This document shows, piece by piece, positions 42,492 to 43,408 of a stretch of DNA of 43,408 nucleotides. The first letter of the stretch is position 1, and every line of letters begins with the position of its first letter. The notes below the pieces were generated by a model that saw only the letters and a list, made by a program, of their open reading frames with translations, had not been told where the DNA came from and did no database searches. The stretch is taken from NCBI GenBank assembly GCA_020852965.1, contig JADYZV010000120.1, positions 1 through 43,408 on the forward strand, in the 5' to 3' direction. The translations under genes and the position numbers were made by a program. The DNA is from Pirellulaceae bacterium (GTDB taxonomy: Bacteria; Planctomycetota; Planctomycetia; Pirellulales; Pirellulaceae).

Positions 42492-43156
42492 TGCAAAAAA
42501 GATACTCCTTGTGCCCGCGCGGCTGGGCTGTGTTCACGCTGGTAGGCGGAGTGACCTTAGCTGTGCCGTTTCTTCGTCAGCCACGAGTAGGCGTCGAGGG
42601 ATTCGAAGTCCAATCGCCGATGTCGCCCGCCAGCGGACTTGGCCCTTTCGCTGCGTCAGAGCCCACCGCCCGAAACACAGCCAACATCGGCTCAGCTTTC
42701 GGCAGCTCAGCTTTCGGCGATGCGGCGGTGGTCGATAGTGCTGATTTCTCGCAACAGATTGTTCCACCAGCCGGTACGTCGCCAACTGCACTACCCGCTT
42801 GGGCACCGACTCATTCTCCCATCGATCAATTGATTTCACAGGGGACCGCACCGCCGTGGCAGTCGGACACCGCCCGTGTCTCGACGATCAAGCCACTTGA
42901 GCCATGGACCGACGCCGCCGGAACCAGCCATCAGCAACAGGCATTACCTTCCACGCTGGCGCGCGCTTGGCCCGATGGGAGCTCGTTGCCAATAGCCGAC
43001 AACGAACCTGCACTCGGCCGAACTCCAGGTAGCTTGGCGGGCACGGCACAGCACGCGCGTCCAACGGCCACACCTCGTCTGCGCCCGCCGGCGAACCAGA
43101 CGCCAGCTCAACCGCAGTATGTATACCAGCCCGGCTTTCATGGTGCGGCGAAGTAG
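42491..43156 (+). CDS. Unknown exported Pro/Ala/Thr-rich protein
   Basis: 221-aa protein, family not recognised. A basic start and one hydrophobic stretch (RGWAVFTLVGGVTLAVPFL, about 9-27) suggest a signal anchor. The remainder is rich in Ala, Pro, Ser, Thr and Gln with no repeats and probably disordered, ending in TPAQPQYVYQPGFHG. The frame is open from 42395, but ATG 42491 begins the hydrophobic segment and lies at the end of a nested hairpin. The stop TAG is the first triplet of the heptanucleotide array after the gene. It may be an envelope or cell-surface protein. Confidence 0.5.
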   Translation: MQKRYSLCPRGWAVFTLVGGVTLAVPFLRQPRVGVEGFEVQSPMSPASGLGPFAASEPTARNTANIGSAFGSSAFGDAAVVDSADFSQQIVPPAGTSPTALPAWAPTHSPIDQLISQGTAPPWQSDTARVSTIKPLEPWTDAAGTSHQQQALPSTLARAWPDGSSLPIADNEPALGRTPGSLAGTAQHARPTATPRLRPPANQTPAQPQYVYQPGFHGAAK

Positions 43157-43252
43157 TTGCTAGTTGCTAGTTGCTAGTTGCTAGTTGCTAGTTGCTAGTT
43201 GCTAGTTGCTAGTTGGGAGTTGGGAGTTGGGAGTTGGGAGTTGGGAGTTGGG
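43154..43252. repeat. Heptanucleotide array: 8 x TAGTTGC then GAGTTGG units
   Basis: Eight TAGTTGC units (43154-43209) are followed by one TAGTTGG (43210-43216) and five GAGTTGG units (43217-43251). The first TAG is the stop codon of the previous gene. The second half has six GGG runs spaced by AGTT, a plus-strand G-quadruplex pattern. The array shows two expansion stages, the second started by a C-to-G change. Confidence 0.95.
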
Positions 43253-43338
43253 AGACAGTGGGATTGCCTTCCACCCCCGTTACATTCTCGTTGTTGATTC
43301 TTCGTTGTTGCATACTGCTTTTTGCAAATAGCAATGAA

Positions 43339-43408
43339 TTAACGTTGCGCCAGCATTTGCCGTATTTTTTCAACGGCCAGCTCGCAGGCCGGAGGTTGCT
43401 CGGCCATC
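43339..43408 (-). CDS. 3' end of a minus-strand gene cut by the window edge
   Basis: A minus-strand frame enters at the window edge and stops at 43339-43341. The visible codons read MAEQPPACELAVEKIRQMLA then QR and stop. The ATG is at 43405-43407, so this may be internal sequence or a start. The product is not recognisable from 22 residues. Composition is coding-like and it faces the plus-strand gene before the repeat array. Confidence 0.35.
   Translation of the reverse strand, partial: MAEQPPACELAVEKIRQMLAQR

Noticed and set aside
1-43408. tRNA, rRNA, integrase or transposase genes
   Set aside because: No cloverleaf-like sequences, rRNA landmarks or recombinase motifs (DDE, tyrosine or serine type) were seen on either strand by eye; a dedicated search could still find a degenerate one.

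Overview
The window looks like a chromosomal segment of a planctomycete, most likely of the Pirellulales/Rhodopirellula type. This is inferred from gene families and not from an rRNA. The markers are a DUF1559 prepilin-like protein paired with a small transthyretin-like lipoprotein, PVC-type haem-binding C-terminal domains, a XylR-type regulator (LacI-like sensor plus AraC helix-turn-helix), a DUF1080 protein, a YTV-like repeat protein, a TPR/FG-GAP/ASPIC-UnbV protein, and many proteins with export signals. No rRNA, tRNA, CRISPR array, transposase or phage gene was found.

Layout. 1-2507: a terminator from an upstream gene, then a secreted gluzincin-type peptidase and a membrane acyltransferase on the minus strand. 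2735-11826: a plus-strand run of secreted carbohydrate-active proteins (GH140-like glycosidase, polysaccharide-deacetylase-like protein, two-domain esterase, lyase-like jelly-roll protein) ending in a large TPR/FG-GAP protein. 11943-15027: lipoprotein and DUF1559 protein on the minus strand, divergent from the XylR-type regulator. 15124-26547: a compact five-gene minus-strand operon (heparinase-like, carbon-nitrogen hydrolase, sugar dehydrogenase with three c-haem motifs, a glycosidase fused to a haem-binding dehydrogenase, and a CehA/McbA-type metallohydrolase). 27033-32015: a second copy of the small lipoprotein, an FAD-dependent oxidoreductase with a golvesin-like C-terminus, and a membrane flavoprotein with two FMN-binding domains. 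32017-33724: the remnant of a GH5-like gene and a ceramidase-like protein. 33872-43408: NfeD protease, glycine-zipper protein, QPQY-repeat protein, YTV-like protein, DUF1080 protein, GYF_2 mini-protein and an unknown Pro/Ala-rich exported protein.

How it may work together (inference): the two halves around the regulator look like one locus for degrading and oxidising a complex polysaccharide outside the cytoplasm. Glycosidases, deacetylase, esterase and lyases release sugars. Haem- and flavin-bearing dehydrogenases oxidise them, and the electrons may pass through cytochrome domains or the FMN/Fe-S membrane protein. The substrate cannot be read from the sequence, and no sulfatase or SusC/D pair is present.

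The most unusual non-coding content is a set of short palindromic dispersed repeats. One family has three tandem copies near 42.1 kb, a single copy at 0.2 kb, and an inverted pair carried in frame inside the TPR/FG-GAP gene. Another family (GTAGTGGACGAGG core) sits at three gene ends or gaps. A third is a 31-nt tandem palindrome at 41.5 kb. A heptanucleotide array that changes into a G-quadruplex-capable array starts with the stop codon of the gene before it.
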